Source: Methanothermobacter sp. MT-2
GTDB taxonomy: Archaea > Methanobacteriota > Methanobacteria > Methanobacteriales > DSM-23052
Length of the DNA: 64,000 nt
Direction: 5' to 3'
Assembly (NCBI GenBank): GCA_003584625.1
Contig: AP017647.1
Span: 62,001-126,000, forward strand
The notes beneath the pieces are model-generated. The model was not told the DNA's origin. It worked only from the letters and a program-made list of their open reading frames with translations, and did no database searches. Below are positions 25,593 to 38,744 of this stretch, piece after piece. Position 1 is the first letter of the stretch. Each line of letters begins with the position of its first letter. Position numbers and translations under genes: made by a program.

Positions 25593-26782
25593 CATTGAAG
25601 AAAAAATACACTTGAAATTTATCTGACTGGCCATAAAAAATATTATAAAAATCTATATTAAAAGTGAAATAACAAGCAAAAAGGTACATCAATTCACAGT
25701 TATCATTTAATTTGAAAACTTTTACTGGATAAAGTTCCTTCAGGAATATAATCCACCTATTATATGTGATATTAACCTATCCTTAAAGGACTTATGTTCT
25801 TTTCCTTTTTCTAAGAGGGCTTATAAAAAGTTAGGTTCTCCACAAGCACTTAATAACAGTTCCTAGACATATAATTCCATTACCAGCACCCCATAACCTT
25901 CTACTAATATTCCCATCCTTTCTTTGAAGGGACGGCTTAACAGCAACGGTAAATTATGTAGATTATGAATTTTCTAGTTTTAAAAGCAGAATATTCCTAA
26001 AAGTTAGTATTTTATGAAACAAGTTTTGATAAAAGTGCTCTTAAACATAGAAATGCGCCTATGTCTCCACTTGAAATTTTATTTGACATGGAATAAAAAA
26101 CTGGAAAATAAAGCCATGAAGCCAGCGCCTAAATAAAGTTCTAAACACCGAGCACATACTATCATAGCCGTTCCCCCATTAATAAAAGACCTTTAAGGGT
26201 CTTGATGACAGAAAGGGGCCATAGCCTGTTCCAGAAAAATATGCATCATATGATCATGAATAAGAATACAAAAAAAATCAATCAAAATCAAAAAATAGAA
26301 ATCCTAGATAGCTTAATGTGAGCAATAATTGGCTATGCTTTTCTAATTTTTGCGCATTTAGAATTTGCATGATACATTCCTCTATTTTTTACTTTGGCTT
26401 CTTTCATTGTAACTGTATCATAATCTTGCTTGCTTTTGTGGGGAATGGTGATTGAATGAACAATCCACTTTGCTTTCATTCTTCCTTTTGCTCTGCAGAA
26501 TTATACATAGAGCAAAAAAAACTTGAAGCGTTATCCCCCGGATAATTTAAGTGAAAACGAATTAATAAACTTTACATTTTTTTTACACTTCTATGGGTTG
26601 TCAAAAACAGGGGAGTTGATTATTGAAAGCTTTTTATAGTTTCGGCGCCTGTCATGACGCTTATATACGACTTTAAGCTTTTTTTTGAAAGATCTTTTAT
26701 TTTCGTGTTGTTCATCAGATTTTTTTGGCTGTTAGAATTGTGGAAAATCTAGATACTATCAAATAAACATGTTGATGAAATT

Positions 26783-26893
26783 AGCCTCCGAATCTCACAG
26801 GGATAATGGGGTTTAGTGGCCGAGTGAGCCTGCCAGTGAGGATAATACCCCTAGACGGGGACCAAGAAGGCTCCATTGCGTAAGCAAGAGATA
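26783..26893 (+). ncRNA. Candidate structured RNA inside the origin region
   Basis: A compact element, much richer in G+C than the A+T-rich origin DNA around it. Visible pairings: AGCCT (26783-26787) with AGGCT (26868-26872); CCCC-TAGAC-GGGG (26848-26860); TGGC (26817-26820) with GCCA (26832-26835); and a GNRA hairpin TTGC-GTAA-GCAA (26876-26887). A T-rich run (26899-26910) follows. High G+C islands with GNRA loops in A+T-rich thermophile genomes are often RNA genes. Family unknown: I see no C/D boxes, no tRNA fold and no SRP or RNase P signature. The strand is inferred from the trailing T-run. Confidence 0.4.
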
Positions 26894-27153
26894 CTTCATT
26901 TATTTTTTTTGTCTATTTCCCTTGCTGTAGGGTTTTGTTTTTTGAAGCCTAATTTTTCTATTCATGCAAAAATAATTATTTGGAGCAAATTTTTCTGTTT
27001 CTTGTAGTAAATGTTATCTTTTTCTTTGTTATAGAAGTTTTCTTGGCTGTTGTTCCAGAAAATATTGATACTATGATGTAGCATGAATTTCAATACAATT
27101 TTTGGCAGGGCCGTTTCTTAGTTTTTTTTTTGAGATGTCTTATATGTTTTTTC

Positions 27154-27242
27154 TATTTTTACAGTTGAAATGTACCTCTCTCTCTGGTGTGCTGTACTTG
27201 TGTTTTATTTTTACAGTTGAAATGTACCTCTCTCTCTGGTGT
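27154..27242 (+). repeat. Right ORB-like pair of the origin
   Basis: Two identical 37-bp blocks, 27154-27190 and 27206-27242, with a 15-bp spacer and 52-bp period. Each has TTTACAGTTGAAA followed by TGTACCTCTCTCTCTGG. They are in inverted orientation to the left pair and lie about 180 bp before the orc1 start. The constant long extension beyond the 13-bp core resembles full-length ORB elements more than mini-ORBs. The spacer is too short for a CRISPR array. Confidence 0.8.
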
Positions 27243-27419
27243 AATATTTTTTTGCATAATTTTAATAAAAAGTTTTATGTAAGATTGTTTATGAAAAGTT
27301 ACACTTGCAATAGAACTAATAATTTAATGTATTTTAAATTCATGGGGGTGTGGTGTTAGATCATTTTGATTTTATAAGTATATCATAAGGGGATCTAAAA
27401 TTTTATTAGAAGTGATATC

Positions 27420-28565
27420 ATGAACGTTTTCGATGAATTGGGGAGTAGGAAGTCAGTTTTCAAGGATAAAAGGTTTTTGGATCATAGGTTTCTGCCTGAT
27501 AAGTTACCTCATCGTGAAGAACAGATAATGGCTATAGCAAAGTATTGGGTGGAGGCGCTTAAGGGTGTTACACCACCAGATATTACCATTTATGGGAAGA
27601 CTGGGACTGGTAAAACTGCAGTGGCTAAATTTGCCATGAAACAGCTTAAAGAGGCCTCTAAGGATTATGATGTGAATGTGAGAACGGAGTATATACGTTG
27701 TACAGATTATACTACTGAGTATCAGGTTTTGGCAAGATTATGTCAACAGTTTGGAAAGGATGTGCCTTATCGTGGATGGACAAAGGCGGAAGTTATAAAC
27801 ACTTTCAGAAGTCTTTTTAAAAGGAATGTTTTTGGACAGGATCTTATACTTATTGTGGTGCTTGATGAGGTAGATATTTTGCTTAAAAATGATGGTGATG
27901 GTCTCTTGTATACTTTGACGCGTACTGATAATGTGTCGATACTTTCAATTAGTAATTATGTAGACTTTAAAAAGTTTATAAAGCCTAGGGTTAGGAGTAG
28001 TTTGAGAGATCGGGAGATTGTTTTCCCACCTTATGCAGCGCCACAATTGTTTGATATACTCAATGAGCGTTCCAAATTGTCATTCAAGGAAGGGGCTCTT
28101 GAAGACGATGTTATACCATTATGCGCGGCTTTAGCGGCTAAAGAGGAGGGTGATGCTCGTTATGCTCTTGACCTTCTGAGGACCGCTGGGGAAATAGCGG
28201 ATGAGCAAGGTTCTAATATTGTTATAGGGGACTTTGTAAGGGACGCGAAGGATTATATCGAACATAACAAGGTTACGGATATTATTATGACGCTTCCGAG
28301 TCAGCAACAGAGGGTATTGGAGGCCATACTCCATCTTACTAAGCGTGATGAGGAGATATCATCTGGGAGGCTTTATGAGGTTTATAAGAGGATATCACAG
28401 GGAGATGCTGTCTCTTATAGACGAATATTTGATTTTGTTAACGAATTAGAAATGTTAGGGCTCATATCTACTAATACTATTTCAAAGGGTAGGGGTAAAG
28501 GTAGAACTAATATTATAAAGTTGCAATGTGATACATCCATCCTTGAAAATGCTCTTTGGATGTGA
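27420..28565 (+). CDS. cdc6-1: Orc1/Cdc6 origin-binding initiator
   Basis: AAA+ initiator that binds ORB repeats and recruits MCM. The 381-aa protein has [20 protein letters not shown] and LPHREEQI at the N-terminus, Walker [15 protein letters not shown] near residue 60, Walker [13 protein letters not shown] near residue 142, sensor 1 ISNYVDF, sensor 2 [17 protein letters not shown] near residue 240, and a C-terminal winged helix ([32 protein letters not shown]) for DNA binding. ATG 27420 follows AAGTGATATC. It is directly beside the origin region, the usual place for Orc1-1-type initiators. Expression is probably linked to the ORB boxes upstream. Confidence 0.95.
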   Translation: MNVFDELGSRKSVFKDKRFLDHRFLPDKLPHREEQIMAIAKYWVEALKGVTPPDITIYGKTGTGKTAVAKFAMKQLKEASKDYDVNVRTEYIRCTDYTTEYQVLARLCQQFGKDVPYRGWTKAEVINTFRSLFKRNVFGQDLILIVVLDEVDILLKNDGDGLLYTLTRTDNVSILSISNYVDFKKFIKPRVRSSLRDREIVFPPYAAPQLFDILNERSKLSFKEGALEDDVIPLCAALAAKEEGDARYALDLLRTAGEIADEQGSNIVIGDFVRDAKDYIEHNKVTDIIMTLPSQQQRVLEAILHLTKRDEEISSGRLYEVYKRISQGDAVSYRRIFDFVNELEMLGLISTNTISKGRGKGRTNIIKLQCDTSILENALWM

Positions 28566-28568
28566 AAT

Positions 28569-29483
28569 TTATTTTATAAGCGCTTTTAGAAGGGCCATTC
28601 TCACTGGCATTCCATAGAATGCTTGTTGGAAATATTTACACTGTGGCATGGCATCCACATCAACTGATATTTCATCTACGCGGGGTAGTGGGTGCATTAC
28701 TATTAAATCTTTCCCATTTAACATTTTGGCGTTTATTTGATAGGCGCCTTTGATCCTGGAGTATTCTTCTGGGTCTGGGAATCTTTCTTTTTGTATCCTT
28801 GTCACATAAAGTACGTTAACATGGTCTATGATATCTGTGATCTTAGTGGTTTCGTGGATAGTTATTTTATGTTCTTTTAGGTCGTGGATTATGTCACGTG
28901 GCATTTTAAGTTCTTTTGGTGATATGAATACCATGTCAACATTAAACATGGCAAGTGCGTATGCGAGGGAGTGGACTGTCCTACCATATTTAAGATCGCC
29001 AACTAGAGCTACTTTTAAACCCTCTATTTTATTAAATATTCTTTTCATTGTGTAAAGGTCGAGGAGTGTCTGTGTTGGGTGCTGGCCTGCTCCATCTCCT
29101 GCGTTTATGACTGGTATATCTATAATGTCTGAGATGTAGCGGGCTGCTCCTTCAGCGTTGTGTCTTATTACGATTGCATCAGCGTAGCATGCAACTACTC
29201 TTGCAGCGTCTGCTAGTGTTTCGTCTTTAGCGGCTGAACTTTCAGCGGCTTCTGAAAATCCTATTACGCTTCCTCCTAGTCTTTTCATTGATGCTTCGAA
29301 TGAGAGTCGTGTTCTGGTTGAGGGTTCATAAAACATCATGCCTAGTATTTTACCTGATAGGATCTTTGAGGTTTTTTGGGAGCGGGCGATGGGCTCCATT
29401 TTTTCTGCTTCTTTTAATATGAGTTCTATATCTTCTTTTGTGAAATCTTTTATTGATATGACATTTTCTAGTTTGAAGCCCAA
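28569..29483 (-). CDS. pyrB: Aspartate carbamoyltransferase catalytic subunit
   Basis: Second step of pyrimidine synthesis. About 304 aa with the carbamoyl-phosphate loop [20 protein letters not shown] near residue 48, [30 protein letters not shown] near residue 130, [16 protein letters not shown] and the C-terminal [10 protein letters not shown] near residue 263. TTG 29483 is chosen because GGTGAT (29488-29493) is correctly spaced to it, whereas the GTG at 29492 lies within that site. The regulatory subunit pyrI is not adjacent. It converges with orc1 (3-bp gap) and follows the TrmI gene. Confidence 0.93.
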   Translation of the reverse strand: MGFKLENVISIKDFTKEDIELILKEAEKMEPIARSQKTSKILSGKILGMMFYEPSTRTRLSFEASMKRLGGSVIGFSEAAESSAAKDETLADAARVVACYADAIVIRHNAEGAARYISDIIDIPVINAGDGAGQHPTQTLLDLYTMKRIFNKIEGLKVALVGDLKYGRTVHSLAYALAMFNVDMVFISPKELKMPRDIIHDLKEHKITIHETTKITDIIDHVNVLYVTRIQKERFPDPEEYSRIKGAYQINAKMLNGKDLIVMHPLPRVDEISVDVDAMPQCKYFQQAFYGMPVRMALLKALIK

Positions 29484-29493
29484 GTTAATCACC

Positions 29494-30225
29494 TTATATT
29501 TTTCTGGTGAATGTTAGGTAGCCTGTATGTCCAATCATCCGTGTTCGTGGTCTTGTACCTTTCCTTTTTACTTCTATTTCCCTTGTGACAACTTCGAGGG
29601 TTTTTATCTCTTTAAATCCGCATTTTTTAGCTTTCTTGTGGATGATTTTAATGGGTTCTATGTATGGGGTGTAGAATACGATCCATCCACCATCCTTTAG
29701 CGCGTTCTTGGCGTTTTCTATGATCTCCCATGATCTTGGGAGGTCTAGGAATATGAGGTCTAGGTTTTTTTCTCCTATACCTTCTTTTATATCTTTATTT
29801 TTGAGTGTTATGTTTTTCATCCCAGATTCTTCTATATTCTTTTTTGCCAGTGCTGCGAAGTCTTCTCTTATCTCATAGGTGTAGACTTTTCCCGTGTCGC
29901 CAACTATATTTGAAAGGGTGATTGCAACACTCCCTGAACCCGTGCCTGCATCTAGGACGCGCTGACCGCTCCCGAGGCCTGTGTATGCAATTACTGTTCC
30001 TATGTCTTTTGGTAGTATGATGGATGATTTTCTTTCCATTAATTCTATGAAGTCGTTGATATTGGCTTTTATAACCTTGAATTCTTTTCCAAGGTGTGTT
30101 AGTAGTTTATCTCCTGGGATGCTCTTTTTTATTTTTTCTTTTTTTATCATCCCCAGGTCGCTTTGGAAGTCTTTGTCTTCTGGGGGGATGTACTTTTTGC
30201 CTCTTTCATCTATTAGGATTTTCAA
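29494..30225 (-). CDS. TrmI-type tRNA (adenine-N1)-methyltransferase (A57/A58)
   Basis: SAM-dependent enzyme modifying A57/A58 in the T-loop of tRNAs, important for thermostability in archaea. 243 aa: N-terminal beta domain ([20 protein letters not shown]), substrate region [23 protein letters not shown]-binding [18 protein letters not shown] near residue 88, [18 protein letters not shown], and [14 protein letters not shown] near residue 154. TTG 30225 follows GGTGATCAG, the usual signal here. It lies 4 bp after hef and 10 bp before pyrB. Confidence 0.88.
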   Translation of the reverse strand: MKILIDERGKKYIPPEDKDFQSDLGMIKKEKIKKSIPGDKLLTHLGKEFKVIKANINDFIELMERKSSIILPKDIGTVIAYTGLGSGQRVLDAGTGSGSVAITLSNIVGDTGKVYTYEIREDFAALAKKNIEESGMKNITLKNKDIKEGIGEKNLDLIFLDLPRSWEIIENAKNALKDGGWIVFYTPYIEPIKIIHKKAKKCGFKEIKTLEVVTREIEVKRKGTRPRTRMIGHTGYLTFTRKI

Positions 30226-30229
30226 CTGA

Positions 30230-32431
30230 TCACCCTTCGAATTTGGAGTCTAGGACTTTACGTATTTCACGTGCTATCTTTTCACCTATTCCCTCCACTT
30301 TTTTCAGTTCTTTTTCTGAGGCGTTTACCAAGTTTTTTATTGTTTTGAAATGTTTGAGGAGTTTTCGCGCGTTCACAGAACCTATATGTGGTAGTGATTC
30401 TACAATGAATAATTGTCTTTCTTTCAAGGTTAATGGTTTTTTCTCTGTTCTTATTTGTATCTCTACTTTTTCTTTTGATTGTTCGCGGATTGCTATCCTT
30501 TTTATCATGGCCGCCGTATCTTCTGGTGATCTTGTTGGGATTATGGGTATTTCGAAGTCTACTGCAATGGATGCTATAGCTCCTCTTATGGCGTTTGGGT
30601 TTATGAATGTTGAGTAGAGGTCTTCGCCTTCTAGGATCATGATAGGTTTTTTAAATTCTCTTACGAGTTCCCTTGCTTGTTTGTAGAGTCTTTTGTCAAT
30701 GAGTGAATTTATGAAGTCTTTTGTTGTTTTTCTTTCAATGGCAACTTCTTCACTTACTTGGTAGTCTGCAACTGCCATGGGTTTTATGATTGTTTTTACA
30801 TCCATTTTACTTAGTTCTCTTAAAACGCGTGAATTAATTTCTCTGGAGTCTGCATATACGATGCATTCACCTTTTCGGGTTTTTTGATGCGCGGTATCTG
30901 ATTTTATATCTAGTTTTATGTTTTTTGCCTTTTGGAGGTGTTTTTTCATTTTATTTTCTTTGCGTATACTTGACCAGTAGTATGCTTCGTCTCGGGTTTT
31001 TTCTGTTATCATCACCATCATGCGACCCATTTTTTTCCGTCCTGTGCGTCCACGTCTTTGTATCATCCTTATTTCTGATGGGACTGGCTCGTATAGGATT
31101 ACGAGGTCGACTGCTGGTATGTCCATTCCTTCTTCCGCCACGCTGGTGGAAACAAGGACGTCATATTCTCCTATTCGGAATGCTTTTATGATTTCCTTCT
31201 GTTCTTTTTGTGTCAGGCCTTTTGTCCCTGTTCTGGTGCCTTGACCGTAGAATTTAGCGGCTTTTATTCCTTCTTCTGTGCATTTTTTGTATATTTGTTC
31301 TACTGTGTCTCTGAATTGTGTGAATACGATGATTCTTTTCACTTTTTCCTTTTTAAGTTCCTTTTTAAGTATTTTCATTAGTTTATCCAGTTTTGGATGT
31401 TCTATTCCTCTCCTGTAGGCTCTTCTTGTTTCTATTATTGCACGTGAAAAGTTTGGGTCTGCTATGAGGCTTTTGGATGCTCTTGTACTCTTTTTTTGCA
31501 ATCTTAGGAAATATTGGTGGAGTGTGCTTATACCCTGTGTCTCTAGCAGTTCTATGGCGTGTTCAATGTTGATTGCCGCGGCCAGCAATGATATGGCCAT
31601 GTAGTATTTTTTTGACGGGTTTGTGGTTCTCGCGAGTCTGTTTTGGACTTTTCCTCTGGCTTTTAGCAGATCTTTTTTTGTTATGGTCAGTGTTGGTATG
31701 ATTTGGAGGTGTTTTAGCATTTTTAGTCTGTGTTTGCGGGCTTTTTCCAAGTGTTTTTTTATGTTTTTTAGGGTGTCTCCCATTTTAACTTTTATCCATT
31801 CTATTTCTATGGGGTTGAAATATGGTGAGACGTCTGGATCATCTTCTGTTTTTATGATAATTTCTTTTATGAAGAGGTTTTCGCATACGTTTTCTATTTT
31901 TTCTTTTTCAAAACCTGGGGATGCTGTTAGTCCTAGTATGAGTGGGTTTTTGGCTTCTTCATGGTAACGTGATGCAAGGTATACGTATGAGTATGATCCG
32001 ATGGCATGGTGGCATTCATCGAAAACGAGTAGTGAAACGTCTTTAAGATTGTATCTGCCATTTATTATATCGGATTCAACTGTTTGGGGTGTTGCACATA
32101 TTATTCTGGATTCTTTCCAACGTTTAATTCGTTCTGTGGGGTTGATGGCGCCTGTTATGGATGTGCAGGGTGCCATTAAGAATTCGTGGAAGCTGTCTTC
32201 ATGTTGTATTGTGAGTGGTTTGCTTGGGGCGAGAATTAAAACTTTTGATTTTTTATATTTTTGTAGTCGTTCAGCAGCTACTAGTGCAGCGATAACGGTT
32301 TTACCTAGGGCTGTTGGGGCCACTATCATTGAATTGCCTTTTTTGAGGACGTTTGCTGCAATTTTTTGCTGGTATAACCGGGCTTCGATTTTTTCTGGTT
32401 TTATGAGAGGGTGTTGGATATATTTTACCAT
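30230..32431 (-). CDS. hef: Hef: SF2 helicase / XPF-type nuclease for stalled forks
   Basis: Fork-processing enzyme of Euryarchaea, 733 aa. The helicase part has Walker [17 protein letters not shown] near residue 38, DEAH-variant [10 protein letters not shown] near residue 135, [20 protein letters not shown] and [10 protein letters not shown] near residue 455. The nuclease part has [16 protein letters not shown] near residue 530 and the ERKxxxD core [18 protein letters not shown] near residue 575. A C-terminal tandem helix-hairpin-helix follows ([29 protein letters not shown]). ATG 32431 has no ribosome binding site; TTATATAAA at 32453-32461 on the minus strand is about 25 bases upstream, so the mRNA is probably leaderless. 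Confidence 0.95.
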   Translation of the reverse strand: MVKYIQHPLIKPEKIEARLYQQKIAANVLKKGNSMIVAPTALGKTVIAALVAAERLQKYKKSKVLILAPSKPLTIQHEDSFHEFLMAPCTSITGAINPTERIKRWKESRIICATPQTVESDIINGRYNLKDVSLLVFDECHHAIGSYSYVYLASRYHEEAKNPLILGLTASPGFEKEKIENVCENLFIKEIIIKTEDDPDVSPYFNPIEIEWIKVKMGDTLKNIKKHLEKARKHRLKMLKHLQIIPTLTITKKDLLKARGKVQNRLARTTNPSKKYYMAISLLAAAINIEHAIELLETQGISTLHQYFLRLQKKSTRASKSLIADPNFSRAIIETRRAYRRGIEHPKLDKLMKILKKELKKEKVKRIIVFTQFRDTVEQIYKKCTEEGIKAAKFYGQGTRTGTKGLTQKEQKEIIKAFRIGEYDVLVSTSVAEEGMDIPAVDLVILYEPVPSEIRMIQRRGRTGRKKMGRMMVMITEKTRDEAYYWSSIRKENKMKKHLQKAKNIKLDIKSDTAHQKTRKGECIVYADSREINSRVLRELSKMDVKTIIKPMAVADYQVSEEVAIERKTTKDFINSLIDKRLYKQARELVREFKKPIMILEGEDLYSTFINPNAIRGAIASIAVDFEIPIIPTRSPEDTAAMIKRIAIREQSKEKVEIQIRTEKKPLTLKERQLFIVESLPHIGSVNARKLLKHFKTIKNLVNASEKELKKVEGIGEKIAREIRKVLDSKFEG

Positions 32432-32494
32432 GGACTTTTCTATGATGAATCCGTTTATATAATGGTTTCAACCTTAAAACTTAAAACTTATAAG

Positions 32495-33670
32495 TTATAA
32501 TTTTATTAGTGTTTTCCAATCATCAAAAACAACATCAACCCCACACATACCAGGAATATAATTAGCGGCCTTTGCAGAATCGACACCAATAACCTCAAAA
32601 CCAAGATCTTCTACAGGAGACACAACCATACAAGTATCGGAAACTAAAACACCACCAGAATCCTCTATGAGACCAGTATAACCCATCCTATCCGCAGCAG
32701 CCTTAAGCGCATAAGAAGTACAAACCCACAAATCACACGAAACCTTCCCACCACGCAAATAATGAGCCAAAGCCCTAATCTCATTTAATGAACAATGAGG
32801 ACAACCAACACATACAAGATCCGGCTTATCATTAGTAGTGGAAAGCTCATCCTTCAAATCCTTAATAACAGTCCCATCAACAGATATTTTATCCTCAAAT
32901 TCATAACCATCCCCATCCCGGGTTAAACCTTCCACATAATATAACGCAATAGCACCAGAAGACGCAAGAGCCGCACCCAATGATTTAAATTCATCACTTG
33001 AGGGCCTCCCAGGCAACTGAAAACAAGGAACACCCTCCCCCACAGATTTCCCGATAAAATGTCCGAGAACACCATACTCATAACCCTCTATAGGTTCTTC
33101 CACCTTCACAAGAATATTAGCGATCCTATTCTCATCTAGATGATAACCATAAGCAGGTGTTCTCCCACAAATGGCAGCTGCAAGAGCCCCTGGTCCACCT
33201 TCCCTATTAGTTCTAGCCCCTAGAACAGAGTTTGCATATACAACAGCTGAAGATTCCGACCAAGCAACATGGGACCCACTTGTTGGAATATTCCCAATAA
33301 GGTATGGAGTGCAAGTGCAAGTGTTCATCACATCCATCCTCATGTAAGCATCTATAATCCTATATTGCCTATCTGCAAATTCCCTTGAAAATCCTAATTC
33401 ACGCCATTTATTCAAATCCATCCCAGCAGGATTTAAACTACTCTGGACTTTCACCCTAGCGGAAGGATCCCTTGAAAGCTCCTCCAAATACTCTAAACCC
33501 GCATCTCCAATAGTCTTATAAGAAACACCCGATATCTGAGCAGAAGAGATCTTCACCATTTTTTCCGCTCCATAGATGTCACCAAGGGCCACAAGGATTT
33601 TCATACTTTTTTCAACAGCCTCACCATATTCTCCATCATACATTTTTTCTTCAGTAGCTGTAAGATACAT
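32495..33670 (-). CDS. Aconitase X / phosphomevalonate dehydratase large subunit
   Basis: Fe-S hydrolyase that dehydrates (R)-5-phosphomevalonate to trans-anhydromevalonate phosphate in the archaeal modified mevalonate pathway. About 391 aa of the AcnX (DUF521) type: [20 protein letters not shown] at the start, [18 protein letters not shown] near residue 40, [14 protein letters not shown] near residue 115, [20 protein letters not shown] near residue 140, [10 protein letters not shown] near residue 285 and DTCMVV. ATG 33670 directly follows the RecJ stop and is behind AGGGGAAATAG; an upstream TTG at 33697 lies inside RecJ. The small (DUF126) subunit is not seen here. The UbiD gene at 10691 is a likely pathway partner. 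Confidence 0.87.
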   Translation of the reverse strand: MYLTATEEKMYDGEYGEAVEKSMKILVALGDIYGAEKMVKISSAQISGVSYKTIGDAGLEYLEELSRDPSARVKVQSSLNPAGMDLNKWRELGFSREFADRQYRIIDAYMRMDVMNTCTCTPYLIGNIPTSGSHVAWSESSAVVYANSVLGARTNREGGPGALAAAICGRTPAYGYHLDENRIANILVKVEEPIEGYEYGVLGHFIGKSVGEGVPCFQLPGRPSSDEFKSLGAALASSGAIALYYVEGLTRDGDGYEFEDKISVDGTVIKDLKDELSTTNDKPDLVCVGCPHCSLNEIRALAHYLRGGKVSCDLWVCTSYALKAAADRMGYTGLIEDSGGVLVSDTCMVVSPVEDLGFEVIGVDSAKAANYIPGMCGVDVVFDDWKTLIKL

Positions 33671-33671
33671 T

Positions 33672-35027
33672 CTATTTCCCCTTTTTTTGGCTTCCAATTA
33701 TGTTATCTACAAGACGCAGGAAATTTTCAAGTTCCTTGTATGGTATCATGGCCCCTGCTGCTATGTCATGACCTCCACCCACCCCCCCAAAATTTGAGGA
33801 AGCATCCCGGAGAGCGCTTCCAAGATCAACACCCCCATTGATAATGGAGGGGGTGGCCCGTGCAGAAACTTTTACTTGGTTGTCCATCCTTGAAAGTGCT
33901 AATATTGGCAGATTTGGATCTGCTAGTTTTAATGAGAATGATATGCTAGCTATGGTCCCCATTATCCCTTTAAGGGATTTTTCTTTCGTGTAAATGTATT
34001 GTATATGCTCCATTTTTTTTGGTCTTTCCCTTTTGATCCATTCAAGACCTTTTATGATATCCTCACGGTATTTTCTTTGAAGGTTTAAAGCTTTTTCCAA
34101 GGATCTTTCTTCTTCACCAAGACATATTCCAATGGCCAGGCCATATTCTTTGTTTTTACCGCAGGAATCTAGTATTTTAGCGAAATCTGAAAGGTATCTT
34201 ATGGTTAATGGGAGGCTTTTATCTGTGAAAACTTCTCCAAATATTTCCGGGTTTATCTTAATTAATTCTTTCTTTAGAATATCCTTTTCTTCGGCTGCAA
34301 GGTCTTGGAATTTTATGGCATATGATACTCCTATTTTTTCCAAGAATTCTCTAGAACCTTCGATGTTAGCAGTTAGACCGGGGAGCGTGGGATTGAAGGT
34401 ATATGCCAAGGCCTTGTATAATGGTTCATCATATCTGGAGGCTATTCTCAAGTCTTCATGTACTTGGACTGACCCGTTTTTGATTCCTTCTTCCATTATG
34501 AAACGGTTCACACCCAGGAAACCATTAAAGTATTGCATGTCGCCGAAGGCGCCTACGAGGGCGAAGGATGCTAGTGATTTCTCTAAGCCTCTGATTATTA
34601 GGTATGCGGCTCCTGAGGCGCTGAGTTCGCGGCTTCCATCAACTCCAAATAGGTGGGGGTTCACGTGGATTATATTGGAGTCTGTATCAGAGTCTATTGG
34701 TTGGTGGTGGTCTGCTATTATAACATTACCATGGAGGTGTGAAAGGGCAGATAGGTTGGCGCTGCCCATATCGCAAAAAAAGAAGACCTGGTATTTTTCA
34801 TTTGATAGTTTTTTCATGAAATTGTCAGTTAATCTGGAGATAATGGAAATATGGAATTGGCCATTTCGGGTTGAAATGGCCTTTCCTATCATGCCTGCTG
34901 CTGAGAGGCCGTCTGCATCATTGTGTGAGATGATGCGTATAATGTCACCGGATTCTATGTGTTCTTTGAGTATTTTGCAAGCTTCATCGCCTCTATTTAA
35001 CAATGAGCGCTGCTTTTTTCGGGTCAT
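33672..35027 (-). CDS. RecJ-like DHH exonuclease (GAN-type)
   Basis: Single-strand nuclease of the DHH family; archaeal members associate with GINS in the replisome. About 451 aa: [20 protein letters not shown] near residue 35, [12 protein letters not shown] near residue 82, the DHH motif [14 protein letters not shown] near residue 105, [11 protein letters not shown] and the DHHA1 glycine-rich end [20 protein letters not shown] near residue 420. ATG 35027 (behind AAGGATGG) overlaps the end of rpsO by 35 bp; earlier and later starts are possible. It lies between rpsO and the phosphomevalonate dehydratase gene, within the replication/repair zone near the origin. Confidence 0.85.
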   Translation of the reverse strand: MTRKKQRSLLNRGDEACKILKEHIESGDIIRIISHNDADGLSAAGMIGKAISTRNGQFHISIISRLTDNFMKKLSNEKYQVFFFCDMGSANLSALSHLHGNVIIADHHQPIDSDTDSNIIHVNPHLFGVDGSRELSASGAAYLIIRGLEKSLASFALVGAFGDMQYFNGFLGVNRFIMEEGIKNGSVQVHEDLRIASRYDEPLYKALAYTFNPTLPGLTANIEGSREFLEKIGVSYAIKFQDLAAEEKDILKKELIKINPEIFGEVFTDKSLPLTIRYLSDFAKILDSCGKNKEYGLAIGICLGEEERSLEKALNLQRKYREDIIKGLEWIKRERPKKMEHIQYIYTKEKSLKGIMGTIASISFSLKLADPNLPILALSRMDNQVKVSARATPSIINGGVDLGSALRDASSNFGGVGGGHDIAAGAMIPYKELENFLRLVDNIIGSQKKGK

Positions 35028-35394
35028 ATTTCCATCCTTCTGGCAGTACACCCTTCCTCACATAATATTTTACCAAGCGCCTGATTTTGGATTCGACAAG
35101 TTGCAATCCTCTTCTAGTGTGAAGGTCCTTGGGATGTTCTTTCAGATGTTCTCTGATGTTAACAGCTTTTTTCATCAAGTTTAGGAGATCTTCTGGATAC
35201 TCTAATTTTATTTCATGTTTTTCTAGGATCTGTGTTATCTTCATCCCTGTTAAGGGTTTGACGCTTGGGATTCCGTATTGGTCCCTTAAGATTACACCTA
35301 TCTTGCTGGGAGGGTTTCCTTCCCTATACAATTTTATTATTAGTTCTTCTATTTCTTCATCAGAATATTCAACCCACTCTGGTTTTATTTTCAT
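34993..35394 (-). CDS. rpsO: 30S ribosomal protein S15
   Basis: Small-subunit protein binding the central domain of 16S rRNA. 133 aa, starting [20 protein letters not shown], then [38 protein letters not shown] and the signature [20 protein letters not shown] near residue 85. It lacks the basic N-terminal tail (MARMHARRRG type) of most archaeal and eukaryotic S15 proteins. ATG 35394 follows GGTGATCTTAG. Its 3' end overlaps the RecJ gene, so the two are co-transcribed. Confidence 0.93.
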   Translation of the reverse strand: MKIKPEWVEYSDEEIEELIIKLYREGNPPSKIGVILRDQYGIPSVKPLTGMKITQILEKHEIKLEYPEDLLNLMKKAVNIREHLKEHPKDLHTRRGLQLVESKIRRLVKYYVRKGVLPEGWKYDPKKAALIVK

Positions 35395-35400
35395 CTAAGA

Positions 35401-35952
35401 TCACCTCTTCTGGTACCATTGCGCGAATTTTTTGAAGGATTTGCTTCTGTGGGATATTTTATTCTTTTCTTCCCTTGTTAATTCCCCGAAGGTTTTATTT
35501 TTTCCTAGGGGATAAAATATGGGATCAAATGCGAAACCTTTATCTCCCTTTTCTCTAAATCCTATCTTACCTTTCACCACGCCTAGAAAAGTCTCGGGTT
35601 CGGTGTCGGGTGCGCAGTACCCTACAACCGACCTGAACTCGGCGTAGCGATCATCTATGTCTTCCATTAACTTGAGGACGCCCTTGTTTCCAATGGTCTC
35701 CTGGACATATGCTGAGTATGGCCCTGGGAACCATTTTAATGCTTTTATGAATAATCCTGCATCCTCTACGATGACGGGTTCTTTGAGGAGTTTTGCAGCG
35801 TAATTTGCACCATATTCTGCCACTTCTTCAAGGGTTCCTTGGAGTTCTGGGTATCCAAGGTCCACTTGTTTCACTTCTATGCCAAACTCCTTGAAGATCC
35901 CCTTTGCTTCCAATACCTTATGTTTGTTACCTGTTATAAATGTTATCCTCAT
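35401..35952 (-). CDS. XTP/dITP pyrophosphatase (RdgB/HAM1)
   Basis: House-cleaning enzyme removing non-canonical purine NTPs. 183 aa with [19 protein letters not shown] at the N-terminus, [20 protein letters not shown] near residue 65, [20 protein letters not shown] near residue 125 and [16 protein letters not shown] near the end. ATG 35952 follows GGTGTTAGCT, which rules out the ATG at 35973. It lies 6 bp before rpsO and 29 bp after kae1-bud32, so kae1-bud32, this gene, rpsO, recJ and the dehydratase form one tightly packed series. Confidence 0.92.
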   Translation of the reverse strand: MRITFITGNKHKVLEAKGIFKEFGIEVKQVDLGYPELQGTLEEVAEYGANYAAKLLKEPVIVEDAGLFIKALKWFPGPYSAYVQETIGNKGVLKLMEDIDDRYAEFRSVVGYCAPDTEPETFLGVVKGKIGFREKGDKGFAFDPIFYPLGKNKTFGELTREEKNKISHRSKSFKKFAQWYQKR

Positions 35953-35981
35953 AGCTAACACCGATAGTATCATGAAAAACT

Positions 35982-38725
<2,744 letters not shown>

Positions 38726-38744
<19 letters not shown>

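Larger units (their letters stand above)
25506..27419. other. oriC: Replication origin region (oriC) upstream of orc1/cdc6
   Basis: A 1.9-kb stretch without credible genes, directly upstream of an orc1/cdc6 gene. In M. thermautotrophicus the origin lies in the same place, between a DUF gene and cdc6-1, and Cdc6-1 binds repeats of the type TTTACACTTGAAA. Here TTTACAGTTGAAA occurs twice on the right (27158-27170 and 27210-27222) and, inverted, twice on the left (25524-25536 and 25576-25588), in both cases with a 52-bp period. Weaker copies are at 25605-25617 and 26064-26076. An A+T-rich tract at about 26235-26300 is a candidate unwinding element. The middle also holds two compact foldable elements (separate entries). 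Assigned with good confidence from position plus motif. Confidence 0.85.

Noticed and set aside
26773-26893. C/D-box guide RNA (TGATGA at 26773)
   Set aside because: No CTGA D box at the right distance and the element is larger and more structured than C/D guides.
25506-27242. CRISPR-like repeats with 52-bp period
   Set aside because: Only two copies on each side, spacers of about 15 bp, opposite orientations, and a core matching the known Orc1/Cdc6 binding repeat. They are ORB elements.
25506-27242. A miniature transposon with terminal inverted repeats
   Set aside because: The inverted blocks are doubled with fixed phasing and lie beside orc1; no target duplication is apparent.
27102-27359. 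85-residue ORF before orc1
   Set aside because: It is a translation of the two ORB repeats and T-rich DNA; there is no ribosome binding site and the mirror ORF at 25444-25692 is the same artefact.
34132-35184. 350-residue plus-strand ORF
   Set aside because: Antisense shadow of the RecJ-like and rpsO genes; the composition is not protein-like.
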